Below the pieces are notes generated by a model. That model made no database searches, was not told the DNA's origin, and worked only from the letters and a program-made list of their open reading frames with translations. 64,000 bases of DNA from Parascedosporium putredinis (taxonomy: Eukaryota > Ascomycota > Sordariomycetes > Microascales > Microascaceae): positions 1,798,001 to 1,862,000 of the forward strand of contig CASHTG010000015.1 in assembly GCA_949357655.1 (NCBI GenBank). Direction: 5' to 3'. Each line of letters starts with the position of its first letter. The first letter of the stretch is position 1. The position numbers and the translations under genes were made by a program. Below are positions 1-12,908 of the stretch, one piece after another.

Positions 1-3000
1 CTGTGGTCGGGGGCGACAACGGACGAGATGGCGGAGTGCAATTCTGCATTAACGACTGGCCAGAGCATAGCCAGGTGGATGGCGCTTGTTTTGAGAACCA
101 AGGCCCTTATCACCATGTAGACCTCCGCACGTGTAGTGGATGATGGCGACGAGGTTGCTGTCGCGCCGAGGAGCTCCGTCAACTTCTCCGAGATTACCGC
201 TAGGTCGGAAGCGAAGGCATCTTCCGGCGTCGCTAAAATAAGCGTCGCAATGCGGCGGAGATTCAGCTGCGTCTTCCGGTCCGCTTCTAACCGGGCCGAA
301 GTCGCACCGACGCCGAACACTATCCCCGCGGTTGTGGGAGGGCTGATGCGCCCGAGAATCTCGGGCAGCCTTTCCTTGTCGCTAACCACCCACTGCCTGA
401 GGAGCGGTAACCAATCACTCTGTACGAGCCGTAAATCAGACGAGAAGAACTTGGCGTCGTTGAAGGCGTCGCCAATGTCCTTCTTCGAGGCCTTTTGGTT
501 GTTAGGAACTTTGGAAAGCTCGTAGAAGAGGTTGAGCGTGCTCTTGGTCACCGTATCCGGGAAATTCTTGGAGCGTATGGCAGGGCCAATGGCGTTCGAC
601 GATATTGTCGTGGCTGCTGAGAGGACCCTATCCGACTCAACAAGAATCTTGGGCAAGTTGGGAACAATGGTTGACAGGATACCAACAACGTCGTCTGCTC
701 GCTCCGCTGGCGTCGGGATATGCGGTATATCAGCCTTGGTCTTCTCGGAAAGGCTGCTGGACTCGGAAAAGGTAACCGGACGGGTGGTAAAGAGCGCTGT
801 CAACAGACGGAGGAAGATGTCCTATGTAATTCAGCTTGTTTAGTATGACTGTTTGCTGCGTGGATTTATTGCCACATGGCCACATTAGAAATAGTAACAC
901 TTACCCCAAGTTCGCGACGCATCTTTCTCTGCTCCCCAAAGTTTGTATTGTCAACCTTCTCGCCCAGGATTGCTGCAAACTCCAAGAGTGACGGAAGTGT
1001 CTGGCGATGCGGGAAAGGATTTGCCAAGAGATCCCTTAAGAAAGTCACGCAGTCGGCCCATATCTCATCCATGGCGTCATCGTCCAGCGACCTCGTGTAG
1101 TCGACCAAGAAGATGACGAGGTCAGTGTCCTGGAGATCTATGGTCAGCGTTGACATGCGGGACGCCTCGAGAACGGATGGGTTCGTGCGGCTGTAGATGG
1201 CATTGAAGATGGCGGGGATAGTGCTCTTGGGTCGGGATCCGTCCAACGCGGCTAAAAGCTTGAAGACCCCCGCGGCTTCCTCGGTGGGCTCGCTGTAGGA
1301 CCGACACCAAATACCAACAAGAGTTTCCAGGCACTCCAAGGTCTCGGCGGCGAATAGGTGCTCAAGCAGGCGGCGCGCCCTATTCCTCATCCGCAACGAG
1401 GTGTAGTTGAAGGACGCTGCGGATGAAGGGTCGAGCAACTTGGCCTCGTCACCTTGGCCCCAATGCCATATGGTGAAGCACATGCGGATGGCGTCCTGAA
1501 AAGCGAGGTGAACAGTCAGACGGTCATTCGCCGTGGCGCTCCGAGAATGATGCGTGTCCGACGCAAACACTCCCGACACCATGTTCCCAAAGAAGCTCTG
1601 CTGCTGGTCCGGCGTCTTCACCGCCTGCGCCCGCGCTTCTTCTATCAGAAGCCGAGCGTGCGCGCTGGCAAGGACTTCTTCTAGGCCGTTGAGGAGCGAG
1701 ATGAGTGTGGACTCGGGGCCGCTTGATTCGGTCCTGGCCGAGCTTGCGCTTTGCCTAAACATGCCACGCAACGCCCTAAAACTCCCGTCGATCTGGCTGC
1801 ACAAAGTCTCGACGAGAGGGATGAGAATTTGGAAGAGGGCATCCGAGTACATGGACAAGCACTCGGTAAGGAATCCAATCCAACTCTCTAGGACTGGTCG
1901 GCTACTCGGGGAACTCAGGCCAGCCCGAAGGCATTTTAGGAGAGATGGGGGAGGAGGTTTGGTGTGTGACGGAGGATCAGTAGCAATGGGGAGTGGCACG
2001 CGTTTGCTGGGGTCGAGGATAACCGAACGCTTCTCGGAGCTCGGCGACGCCGGTTGCTCCGGAGCGGCGGTCGGGTGTAGCTTGAGCGATGCATACACAA
2101 CATCTAGGAGAAGGATTTGAATGTACGGATCAGGGCCATTCAAAGACTCAATAAGGCGATCGATAAGGACTTCTTCGATATCGGGAAGTGAGAGACGAGG
2201 GGCATATGGATTGAGCAGAATCTGGTGAAGCACCGTCAAGGCTATCCGAGCGAGCTGAGACGTCTGGGCCGCGAGAGCCGAGTTCTCGGCACTGGTGCGG
2301 AGAGAGATACATCTGAGGCAAACCTGGGCAAAGATTTGCTGCATCGAGGTTTCTACCTCTGTTCCGGCTACTCATTTGTTAGTATGGTAGTCTAGGGGAA
2401 GGACGAAAAAGAAAAAAAAAGAAAAGGATACGATCGACGGGCCACTTACTAATTTTCGAGGCGTCTGGGCGTCCCGATTCATCGGGCACCGTTGTCAAGT
2501 CTAGAACAGCCCAGACACTTTCAGGCGCCCACCGTAGAACATTTGACAGAGTCCTAAGCTGATACAAGCAGATATCGAGGTCGTCATCGTCCGTCATTTG
2601 TATAGAGGCGGTCGTTGGGCCGTCAGTTGTGAGCCTTTGTGACTGAAGGAACGGCGTATCGATGAACTTGGAGATGAAGACAAGAAGTAGCCTAAGAATT
2701 CCATTAGTCTCTACTAAAGCCGGTGGGTTGCTGTCAACTTACCGGTCGATTCCGACCATTGTGCTAAGCCAGGCCTTTGCAGCCATAAAGAGCTGGGTCC
2801 GCTCGTCGAGAAGGGCGTCGAGCATGAGGAAAAGGGGTTGGGTCAGCATTACGTCGTAGTGATCGAGCCCGGCAAGTCGCGGCATCGCGAAGAGCTTGTG
2901 CTCCGTAATGGGGGTTTTGGACCCTCTCCGCTCCATATGCGAAGGGCTATCCTGCAGGGTGTGAGACCACAAGACGCTGAAGCTCCGGCCCGGTTCGGAT

Positions 3001-5518
3001 GGGCGGGTGGCAAACGTGCCGCCGATATCCTTCTCGATCATGAGCCCCGCAATGGCCGCCTCGATATCACGGTTCTGGGGGTGAGGGCTGTTTGCAACTG
3101 CCAAAGACACCGGACCGTTTCCACGTGGTATTTGGGGTCCGATGCGGAGAGATAGGCCCACGCATGGCGGACGAGGGGCACGACGAGGTCGGAGAGCTGG
3201 GGCGTGGATATACGTTCGGAGGAGTAAAGGTGCGTTGCGAGGGAGAGCATCGAGGAGAAGGCGGTGAAGTTGATGGGGGTGACCTCTGGAGACCCTTGCG
3301 GATCGAGGAGAGGATGGACTCGGTGTCCCATTCGTATTCCTCGGGGATTTTGAGAAGGAGAAGAACGAGAATCCGGACCCTAACGCTCAAATCTCGAAAC
3401 GACTCCGGCAGGGCAAGAGCTTCGTAGCTGAGCTTGGAGGACTTGTGCAAGAGGAGCTCGGCGACCTCGGAGCCGTGGAAAGGTAGCGGGGCGTTATCGA
3501 CGGCGCCCTGCTCCTCAACATAGAACGCACTTATCCGCTTGAGGACCTCCGTGTCGGAAAGAGGCGCGGCGGAGGTATCTGATTTGGACTTCCTACCGTT
3601 TCTCCCCTCCGAGCCGGAGGGAAAGGCTCGCATCGGGACGAGGTCGAGAAGAGCAACCGCAATGTTGAGTGCTGTCTCGTGGATATGAGAAGTCTGGTCT
3701 ACGTGGCCGGGGATGTTGCACGGCGGTCCTTTGCGTTTTCCAGCATGCACAGAATCGAAAGGGCAGCCAGCGGGGCATGGATCGTCACCATTTCCTCCTC
3801 TCTAATATTGAAGCTTGAGATGATGAAGTTGACTAGATTGAGCTTCTCGATGCGCTGGGCGTAGGAGGCATCTCCGGGCCCGACGGCCTCGGCGAGCAGC
3901 CTCACAATCTCGCCATAAATCAGGCCGCTCTCCACGCCGTCAAAGAAGACACTGGCGCTTCGCAGGACCTCGTGGAAATCGGCCTTGGACCCGGCTTGGG
4001 ATTTATAGCTGCGGACACTATCAACGATGGGAAGGAAAAGCTCCGGCACTACGAGTCCACCAATTTCCCACCTGTCCATGAGAGAGGCAAACGCGGTAGG
4101 GACGCGCCCGCTCGACGGGGGTTTGCTTCTGAGTAGTATTGATGGCGGCAAGAAGCGCCTGGGTCAAAGGCTGAAGGCCATGCTCCTCAAAATAGCTAGT
4201 CTTGGAAGTCAGGTACTGTGGGTTATCCGCAGAAGGTGACTCCAGGGGAAGCTCGCCGTCTGCGTGAGGAGGTTCGGGGCCCAAGAGCCACGCCCACAAT
4301 CGCCTGTTCAAGCTCATGTCCCGGCGGGTGACGACACCGGAGGCAGCGCGCAGGAGCAACTGCAAATCCGTCTGCTTCGCCTTGGACTGGAGTACGGAGG
4401 CGTCGAGGGGTAGATGGGTCACCAAAAGGTCTAAATACCCCCGCTGAATAAGAAGTTGTTCGTCGCCAAGCCCCGCGGCGAAGCAGCGGATGAGGAGGCC
4501 TGGCTCCGGTGATGTCACGATGCTGGCGAGCCGTCGCGCAACTTCGGAATCGCCTTTGGCGTCGGGGCTGCCCTCATCGGCGAGTTTTGGGAGGTTTCTC
4601 GTCAAGTAGGCCAAGGCGCCCAGTCTCCGGGTCTGGCCGGTGATGGACGCAAGGAAGAAGCATTGCCAGAAGAAGTCGTCGCCGGTTGAGTGGGAGCCTG
4701 CTATTTGCTCACTGCCGGGGGCGTATGGCCGATTTGAAGCTGTCCATGAGCTTCAGTATTCGATCAAACTCCTCGCTAGTCTCCTCTTCGAGGCCGGGAA
4801 GAAGGGCGAGGACAATGGATTTCATAGCTGGTCTCAACGCTCTTGGATGTAGACCCACGAAGTGCGCTTCGAGCAGATCTAGGTAAGGTGTCCTGACGGA
4901 CAGGGAAGCAAAAGAGAGGGTCGAGGCCAAGCTTGGGAGGTACAGCGGTAGGTCCTGCGACAGGCCTTCTTTTCCGATGACGGAAAAGATGTGGTTATAG
5001 ACCTCGAGGGTCTTTTGGTGGACTCCCGAGGGGAGCGAGGGGTTCAGACATTGCGCTAGACGTTTGGCGACGAGTGCTTTCGAAGGTATCGCATTTATAG
5101 AGGGCGGGCGAGATTGGAGAGCCTGTGTTGGGGTGGGGAGAAAGGGGTCAGCTACGGATGGAGCAAGGGGAACAGGGAATAGCACGAGCACCAGCCGGCC
5201 TGGGGGCTGGTAACGCACCTTGAGGAGGCGGTTAAGAAACGAAATGTAGTCGGCCCACTCTTGGAGGGTGGTCTCGAAGAGGGCGAGAGCTCTTTCCACG
5301 GCGGAAGCATATTTGCGATAGTGCTTATCCTTCTTCGCAGGCGAGTCGTCTGGCAAGGGTAGATCGGGTTAGCTCTGCAGCAAGACAACAACCGTGGCGC
5401 AAACCTCAAGAGATCCCAGACATACCCGCTCCAAGCTGGTTCCTCCACTGCCGGGGGACGGGAGAGTCGCGACCGGAGCTTTCCGGGAGACGGATCGCCT
5501 GCCGTCGAGCGCCGCCAT
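1..5518 (-). CDS. DOP1: Dop1/DopA (Dopey family) large trafficking protein, C-terminus off the left edge
   Basis: Dopey proteins are large peripheral proteins that work with the Mon2 Arf-GEF-like scaffold in Golgi-endosome traffic; in fungi DopA affects polarity and development. The N-terminal Dopey region is clear: KYASAVERALALFETTLQEW followed by ADYISFLNRLLK, then NAIPSKALVAKRLAQCLNPS. Exons read (minus strand) 5518-5426, 5349-5219, 5122-2743, 2691-2450, 2358-905 and 821 to the edge, with good splice sites. About 1,700 residues are present and the C-terminal part is missing. The frame breaks near 4717-4721 and 4117-4121 (G runs on the + strand), and near 3720, 3300 and 3080. Exon 1 and exon 2 are also out of phase by one base. 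The 1,454-nt exon 2358-905 is clean. The many plus-strand ORFs over this gene are antisense shadows. The family is certain; exact exon repair is not. Confidence 0.93.
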
Positions 5519-6637
5519 GATTACGGTTTGTGTGCAAAAGCCGGGCGAGGGCGGAGTGGGGGAGGTGTCGACGTTCAACGTCTTTCTCGATTGTTTGTCG
5601 TATCCAGGGTAGCCAAGCTAGGTACTCATCGCAGCGTCAGAGGGGCCCAAACGAGGTTTCGAATGGTAAACGGTGGGCAAACGATTGTTTGGTCCGAAGC
5701 TCTTGTGGTGGTCGCGTTTCAAGATGTGGCCTCTACCGAGAATACACCCACAATGCTGTAGCTTCTCGTGTCCAGCATCAATCAATCAACCATTGGCACT
5801 TGGTACCTTGAGCACAAAGAGCTGCTTGTCTTGGTTGGGTGAAGCTCTTTTTGTGCGACAGCACTGGGCTCGAGTGTTCAATGTTGCAAATCCGCAGTAC
5901 TAGCACCGCCTTCAGTGCACGGTTCCAGGGCTTATTGTTGGTGCCTGGGGCCTGGGACCAATTGAAACGCTTGACAGAAACCACCGAGCAGGCAGCCTGG
6001 CACTCGCTTGACAGGATCAATGATGGGACTGCTCCAGCCACGGCCCTCTCCTGGACACGCACACTTTAAGCCCCACCTGCGTCATCAGCACTTGGGCACT
6101 GGGTCAATGTTTCACCCCACTACAATCAGATGCCACATCAACCAAATTTACGCTGCTTCAATTTTCATGCTGGCCCCGAACTCAGCAGTACCCCGGCCTC
6201 CTACCAAGACCTGGTGCTGCCTCGCCGTAGACTGTACCTCTGTACCCTGGGTGTTCTTAGTTGAATTTGATGGGATCCAGGATCTATCAATGGATAAATC
6301 CCGCTGATCGAGCCTGGTGTTGGTGTGTTCAATTGTACTAGTATACCTTGACGGGGTCCATCAATCAATTGATCAGATCAATTTGATCCATTCCATTGGA
6401 TTTCACGAGCTCATGTGCTCCACCCGTCCGTCAGCGTATCGTATGTATCAGAACGTCACGCATCAGGCCTCGCGTGTGCCAACTCCCACTTCTTTTTTCC
6501 CCCATTTCCCCGTCACCCTCCCAGCCTCAACCCACATAGAAATACTGCATCAGAGGCACCACGCGTAACACACCTCCGCCAACGATACTAGGGGAAGCGG
6601 GTGCTGAGATGAAAAGAACCCCAGGCGCACTCTCAAT
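5519..6637. promoter_or_regulatory. Shared upstream region of the divergent DOP1 and MON1 genes
   Basis: This gap of about 1.1 kb separates two divergent start codons, so it must hold both promoters. No long credible ORF is present. It carries several CAAT/ATCAAT words, including a perfect ATCAATTGAT palindrome at 6364-6373, 265 bp before the MON1 start. No clear TATA box could be assigned. Confidence 0.5.
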
Positions 6638-8482
6638 ATGGGTCAGGACGATGCGAGCTCGTCCAGGGTGAACTTGGGGGATGAACGACCACCTCCACTA
6701 CCCCCGCCCCAGCCTCCGACCCGATGGCGGCCCTATGCGGCCCAAAGATGCGAAGACGAGCCTGCAGTCCGAACCCACGACAGCGATATCGTCGGTGGAT
6801 ATCCAGACTCTCTCCTTCCCCGACGGTTCCCGGGGCACATTTTCCACCCCGGGCACGCGAGCCGTGTCCACGCCCCTCTCACGCGGCAGTGGCAGCGGCA
6901 GCGGCCATGCCACACCCGCCCGAAGCCAGTCGGGCGGCGAGGAGATGATGGCGCGAGCGTCATGAGCTTTGCGCCGACCATGCGGCCGTCTGGCGATATA
7001 GCAAGCCTCCTGGCGGGCGAGTTCAACAAGAAGAGCCCGGCGTGGAATCTTCTCCGCTCGCAGTCTACGCTGGCCACTCCGTTTGAAGCGACGCAGCGCG
7101 AGGCCGTCGATTCCCTTGCGGAGTTTGACCGGGAATTTGACATCATCCCCGAGGTTGGAGTGCAGGGCCTCAACGACGACGACAGGATCCGGCTCTGGAA
7201 GTCCAAGCTTAAGCACTACATGGTCCTCTCTTCGGCGGGGAAGCCGATTTATAGCAGGCACGGCGACCTACCCTTGATCAACTCGTCGATGGGTGTCGTA
7301 CAAACCATCATTTCCTTTACGAAGGTTCCAATAACCCCCTCTTCGGGTTCACGGCCGGGGATACCCGGTTTGTGATTTTGACCGAAGGTCCGCTCTATTT
7401 CGTCGCCATTAGCCGCCTCGGGGAGAGTGATGCGCAGCTCAGGAACCAGCTCGAGGCGCTCTACATGCAGATCCTCTCCACGCTCACGCTGCCCACTCTC
7501 AGAAACATATTTGTCAACAGGCCGTCGACGGACCTTCGGAAACCCTTGGAAGGGACGGAGCCCTTGCTGTCTTCGCTTGCCGACAGCTACACCAGGGGTC
7601 ACCCTCTTCTCTCCTGAGCGCTCTCGAGTGCTTGAAACTACGCAAGACCCACCGCAACGCCATTACCAACATGTTTCTCAAGATGCGAGCTGACAAGCTT
7701 CTCTACGGCCTCCTTGTCGCGGGCGGCAAGCTCGTGAGCGTCATCCGTCCGCGCAGACATTCGCTGCACCCCAGCGACATGCAGCTCATCTTCAACATGC
7801 TCTTCGAGTGCGACAACATTAGGGCTGGCGGAGGCGAGAACTGGATACCTCTATGCCTTCCCGCGTTCAACAACCGCGGCTACCTCTACATGTACGTAAG
7901 CTTCTTTGACGGGGCGACCTCGGACGATGCCACGCCGGAACCACGGGGCGCCGATGCCGCCACATCATCTCCTGATGAAGAGATTGCCATCATCCTCATC
8001 AGCCCGGATAAGGAGAGCTTTTTTGAGCTCAAGGACATGAGAGATCGGGTGGCGAGGCAGTTGACAAAGAGCGGCAGCCTCGCCATCATCCAGACGGCCG
8101 CCCGTCTCGGCCGACCCAAGGTCGCGGAAGTGGCGCCGGGCTGCCAAATCAGCCACTACCTATACAAGTCTCGGGCCAACGTCCAGTTCAGCACGGCATC
8201 CTTTGACCCAGTCTTCACCGACCTCATCGCGAGACGACGTCTCATGACGCTCTACCACGAGCTGCATGCGGCAATCCACGCAAAGCACTCCCACCTCAAA
8301 ATTATCCACCACGTCAGCGAAGATGCTTCGGCTCTGGCGTGGATCACTCCGTTTTCGAACTGTACTGCGTCGCGGCGCCCACGATCTCGAGGAGCGTCAT
8401 CACCCAGGGCGCGAATAAGATTACGCAGTGGGCAAAGCGAGAGGAGGAGCGTTTGTTCATCATTGGCGGTGGCGTATTTTAA
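6638..8482 (+). CDS. MON1: Mon1, subunit of the Mon1-Ccz1 Rab7 exchange factor (frame broken)
   Basis: Mon1 with Ccz1 activates Ypt7/Rab7 on late endosomes and vacuoles and is needed for vacuole fusion and autophagy. The family core is easy to read across three frames: LWKSKLKHYMVLSSAGKPIY, then SSMGVVQTIISF, GDTRFVILTEGPLYFVAISR, LGESDAQLRNQLEALYMQIL, MFLKMRADKLLYGLLVAGGK and the C-terminal AKREEERLFIIGGGVF before TAA at 8480-8482. The N-terminal 110 or so residues are Pro/Ser-rich, as is usual in fungi. Reading through needs about six restored bases, for example at T run 7316-7318, near 7589, and at CC 8349-8350. This gives about 616 residues, close to the normal size for Mon1. No intron is needed. 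The start at 6638 is the first suitable ATG but lies in the poorly conserved part. Confidence 0.92.
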
Positions 8483-8821
8483 CACCGTAGCCGCGCGAGC
8501 CATTAACATTTAGCATTTGCTCTATATATAAATATATTTATATAGAGATATATACAAAGATTTTGGTTGGGAAAAGAGGTATAAGGGACAAAAAGGCGGT
8601 TGATGATATGATGGTGATGATGATCTTGTTAATGATGATGCACCCCGAAAAAAACGCCTTTACCTAGCCCCCATCAACCTAGTTGGCCTTCCGTCTTCCC
8701 CACCCAGTGAGGGAATGGATTGAAACGCCGGAAACTCCATGCAAAATATTTAAAGCCACACGTTAACCTGTCCCAGGGTCATGCCATCTTGGTACACATT
8801 ACACACAAACACTTTCAGCGC
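8483..8821. other. Intergenic gap between the convergent MON1 and 8822-9317 genes
   Basis: This stretch of 339 bp lies between two stop codons and holds presumed 3' ends. It includes an AT-rich TATATA stretch (8521-8560) and a GATGATGATG-type repeat (8600-8640). No gene is seen. Confidence 0.5.
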
Positions 8822-9317
8822 GCTACGGCGAAAGTTTCCACCAGGCCTCTGGAATGGCCGTCGCCGTAGCTCTCGCGTCGTCGGCGGGGAGGTTCACGTC
8901 CACCGAGTGGCGATTCCAGATGGAGGAGCGACTGCCCCCAAAACTCGAGGACGCCGAGTGGCTAACCTTGCCGGAGCCTCGGCCCCGCCGAAGCTTCCTC
9001 ACGGGCAGCCGGATCCATTCTCTCAGCTTGTCGCCCGGGGAGGATCTCCGCCAGCTCGTCGACGAGGACCACGAGGAAGTGAAGGACGTGGGACTGAGCT
9101 CGGAGGGGCCGTACGTGCTGAGCGACCGGCGCGAGCGAGACGAGGTGGTGTCGACGGGCGCGGCCGCCGAGGTGTCTGGGCCGACGAGGGATTCGGAGAA
9201 GGGGGCGTCAAAGTCTTCGTGGAATCGGCTGCTGCCGGGAGGAAGTGACGCGCGAGAGGCGCTCGGTGTCGACCTTTAAGGGAGCGGGTCTCGGTTTGGT
9301 GGCGGAGCGGGAGGCCA
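8822..9317 (-). CDS. Unrecognised small Ser/Arg-rich protein (one frame break)
   Basis: I do not recognise this gene. A minus-strand frame starts at ATG 9317-9315 with MASRSATKPRPAPLKVDTER. After a shift near 9220 it continues with FHEDFDAPFSESLVGPDTSA, a Ser-rich stretch, DKLREWIRLPVRKLRRGRGS, then SRSSIWNRHSVDVNLPADDA, and ends EAWWKLSP at stop 8824-8822, for about 165 residues. The mix of acidic, Ser-rich and basic segments with one short conserved-looking block (DKLREWIRLP) looks like a real fungal protein and not random translation. The third minus frame (9517-9023) and the plus-strand frames are less protein-like. There are no membrane segments or signal peptide. It is convergent with MON1. 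Confidence 0.5.
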
Positions 9318-11644
9318 TGTTGTTCTGATGGGTGGTGAGCGTTGTGGGTGTCGTGAGTGTCATATAGGTATCGTGGGTGTAAGTATTGCGCCAAGTCCCG
9401 GCCGTCGTTCAGGTTCTCTCGGGGGACTTGTGCGGATGGAGTGCGATTCTCGGCGTACAGATAGGTAGATGGTTGTTGAAGTTGTAAGCGAAAGTGCGCG
9501 ATCTTGAAACGGGACAACTATCCAGGTTCCATTGATAGAAGGAGTTGCGTTTTCGCAAGAGGTTGAGTCGCGTTCAAAGAAAGAGAATCAAAAGGTGCGC
9601 GTCAAGAGTGTTCTTCTGCCAGCGGTGCGAGGTCAGGCCTGGTTATAAGTGTGTGAAGGGACGCGACTCTGGAAGGGTGGAAGAGCACGTGAGAGATAGA
9701 AGGACGAAGGATTTAAGGTTGCGGTTCAGACAGAATATGAGGGTTTCCCTCTGTTTTATGAGGGTTGAGTAATTGAGTAATAGTAGTAGTAGCGACAGGG
9801 GCCTTCTTAAAGTTTTGAATATGAGGAGAGGAGAAGTAGTAAAATAAGAACTGAGGTGCATGGAGATCCGGGCCCTCCATCTATGAAATGTATTTTCCGC
9901 TCGGGCAGTGCGGCGACGACGATGACCAATAGATCTTGCTCGAAGTCGAAGTCGACGGTCGCAAGTGACGACTAACTACTCCAGGAGAGTGAGTGGAAAA
10001 CTAGAACGCCGCCATCCACTTTAGCGATCCCTCGGGACAAAGCAGAAATCAACAGACTCGCCGCCGTCCGCTCTCGAGCGTCTAGAAGGGGATGGGGGAT
10101 GGAGGGGGGTCACTAGAGCCTCTCTGACTCCATCAAAGTACCGCACGCGCGCAGACCCTACTCGATGGCCCAGGCCACTGCAAAGGCTCAACCCAGTCGT
10201 CGCTGCTCTGCTTCTTCCACGCATTTACGAACATGTACCCTGCGCGGCCTGCAGCTAGCCAAGTGGGACTTTGCTTCTGGGCGATTCCCCCCGCCTTCGC
10301 AACCTCAACCCTTTGCCCTTGGCTTTGGTCAATCTCCTTTTTTTAGCGGGGTGCCTAAAAAACCAATTGTGTCGGTGAGAGCGACGGCGTCTTTCTGGTG
10401 GAAGACGGGGTGGTCAGGTGAAGGCTTTCCCCTTCCTGGCCTTGGTGGGCGGGGGGGTTGTTTTCCAGGGTCTTGTCCATTCCCGACATGGTCACAAGCA
10501 CCAAACCATCTTCTTCTTTCGGAGTCCGGATTTGGTCATCCTTCGGCTTGTCACGGCAAGGGCGGGGCCAGAAAAGCAAGGTTTCGTAGGGATGGGGAGG
10601 GAATAGGTAACAGATTGGGTGAGAGGGGGCAAACACACACAGCAATGGGGGCAGAGAGAGAACGACGATGGAGCCCGAACCTCGACGAGAATCCAACCAA
10701 CGACTGAAGATCTGGACAAATCCCGACAAGGGGGAACGGTGTCGTGAGAGGGTTCAGGCTAGGATGAGGAGGGAAGAGAGGGCCCCGACCATGTCGCTTT
10801 GGGCGCTAGCGCGTGACCTAGTGGTGATGAGGCTTGACATGGCGTCCAGTCAGCGACATCACTACTAGCCGAGCCACGGATGGGATTGATGGGATTGATG
10901 ACTGGGAGGGATGCGCACAATCACGCGTTCAACCTGCAAGGAGTATTGACATTTGACAGACACCAAGAGCGACGAGCCTAGCCGGAGGAGAACGCTGCTT
11001 TGGCCCTTTTTGGCGTCGAGCACAGGTGGGTGGGCAAGATGATGGATGGGGAGGGGCAGGGCAAAAGCTATGGTTCATGAGGAGAAGATGTAGAAAAGGA
11101 GAGACATCGTGGAGAAACAGAGAAGCCGACGCCACAGGAGAGGAAGCGCAAAGTGGAGTGGGATAATACTGCAGGGTCGCTGCTATTCAATCCCTGTTGA
11201 GCTGCGAGGAAGAGACATGACCATCGAATCACAGCCTGCCTCACACATGCTCTTTTTGACTTGACTGTCTTGAAGCGGGCGGGAATGGTAACCTCATTGG
11301 AAAGCGGATAGGAGGAGGGTGGCAATGAACACCCATCCGCATCTCCAACCTTTGAAGTTGGGCATACTGTAGTATTTTTCTAGACATTTTATTGCCTCAG
11401 TCGCCCAAGCAAAGAGGGAGGTGCTCGATTTCCAATGAATTCCGCCCCTCCTCCGACAACGTGCATACAATGAAGACAATGGGCAAATAGTTCCACGCCA
11501 AAGAGGGATTTCCACAAGCCGGTGTCTTCTTTCTGCTTTCCCTCTCCCCACGCATCCATAGATAGATTCATAAATGCAACCACTGGTAAAATATTGGAGG
11601 AGTGCCAGCGTGTTACGAGTGCAAGCCGCAGCCCTTGTCGATTC

Positions 11645-11647
<3 letters not shown>

Positions 11648-11683
<36 letters not shown>
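11648..11683. repeat. (TC)n microsatellite
   Basis: An almost uninterrupted TC dinucleotide run of about 32 bases lies in noncoding DNA. It creates false Ser/Leu-rich ORFs on one strand and Arg/Glu-rich ORFs on the other. Confidence 0.9.
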
Positions 11684-11685
<2 letters not shown>

Positions 11686-12840
11686 ACGGGCGCCATCCCG
11701 AGACTTCCATGCAAGGCCCGGTGCTAGCTGCCCGTGGCCGAAAGCAGGCTTCGTCATCGGTCGGCCTAGCCATCCGGCGGCGCCGCTGAGTTGATGGCCT
11801 GGCCAAAAGGTTGACGTCTGAGGCGTTTCTCTCCAGCTGACATCACAGCCTTTGAAACCCCTAAACAAGACACTAGCGTAGGGGGTAGGAGAGTCAACGC
11901 ACAATCAAGCCCAGGCGAGGCCCGCCGAGCCCAAGCCCACCAACCGTGACTCACGATGCCCTCCCCTATTTCTCATCCTCGATACCCCGGGCGCATGCAA
12001 GACCGGCGACTATTATAGAAACTTGGACAGCCCGTGAGCATGCCGGCAAGACACAGGCAGACAAGTACGAAGTATACAGCCTGCTTATCTGTCATCTGTA
12101 TTGGTGTCTCAGCTGACGCTTTGGGACAAGTCGAAAGAGGCGACAACACTTCGAGCAGACTCGTTGGAGACTCTACCTCAATTACTTGTACTACATGCAG
12201 GCAGCCATGTGCCAGGTATGCGCCACCCTCTCTCAGCTGCATGAGGTCCTCGCGCGAATGCCATGAAGAGATAAGAGCGAATGTGCGAACGTGCGAACAA
12301 GCGAATGGGTAACCGGATAAACATATCCACGTAGTAAACGCGTCGTGTCGGATGCTGAGAGTCTTGATGATGGTAGGAGATATCTACAATGTCTATCTAA
12401 ATATATAGTCTCGATGCTGTGCGGGCATATAGATGGATACATGTAGTCAAGAAATGGCGAGGCACAAGTAGTAAAGCTGTCGAGTATGAGTTTGACAACA
12501 AAGCAGTGTAAAATAAGGATTAAGCTAAGGAGTGACAAGAAGAATAAGATGGAAAGAGGACATGAATGAAGGAGAAATGAAGGAGAAATGAAAAGTAATG
12601 AATGTGTGAATGAATAAGAGGGGAAAAGTATGACAAGAAAAGAAAGATAGAAGAAAAGAAAAGAATAAACTCAATGCCGAAGATAAAGGCCAGACATCGT
12701 CATCTGCGTCAAAATATATACATGCAATGGATCAAACAAGAGAAGGAGAAACAACATAAGAATCGTGAACATGACCCGAACCCCAACAATGAAACAAACC
12801 CACTCGCTGTTTTCGGTGCCTTTCGCCCCCTTTTTACTCT

Positions 12841-12844
<4 letters not shown>

Positions 12845-12872
<28 letters not shown>
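12845..12872. repeat. (CT)n microsatellite downstream of the oxidase gene
   Basis: A CT dinucleotide run sits about 40 bp beyond the stop codon of the minus-strand WSC/oxidase gene, probably in its 3' untranslated region. Confidence 0.85.
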
Positions 12873-12877
<5 letters not shown>

Positions 12878-12908
12878 TTCTTCCTTTCCGATTTCCTCCG
12901 CTACGCCC

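Larger units (their letters stand above)
9318..12908. other. Gene-poor 3.6 kb between an unknown gene and the WSC/oxidase gene
   Basis: ORFs here are short, overlap each other on both strands and show no domain I recognise. The region holds a (TC)n tract at about 11650-11682, a second (CT)n tract at about 12845-12871 just past the oxidase stop codon, and a seven-G run near 10448. No gene is called. Confidence 0.45.

Noticed and set aside
136..2120. Several long plus-strand ORFs (136-525, 532-843, 1554-2120)
   Set aside because: They lie antisense to DOP1 exons whose minus-strand translation is clearly the conserved protein.
6698..7261. Minus-strand ORFs of 157-187 codons over MON1
   Set aside because: They are antisense to the recognisable Mon1 sequence and have Arg-rich, low-information composition.
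10165..10707. 180-codon plus-strand ORF
   Set aside because: It has competing ORFs on the opposite strand, no domain, and composition typical of chance translation.
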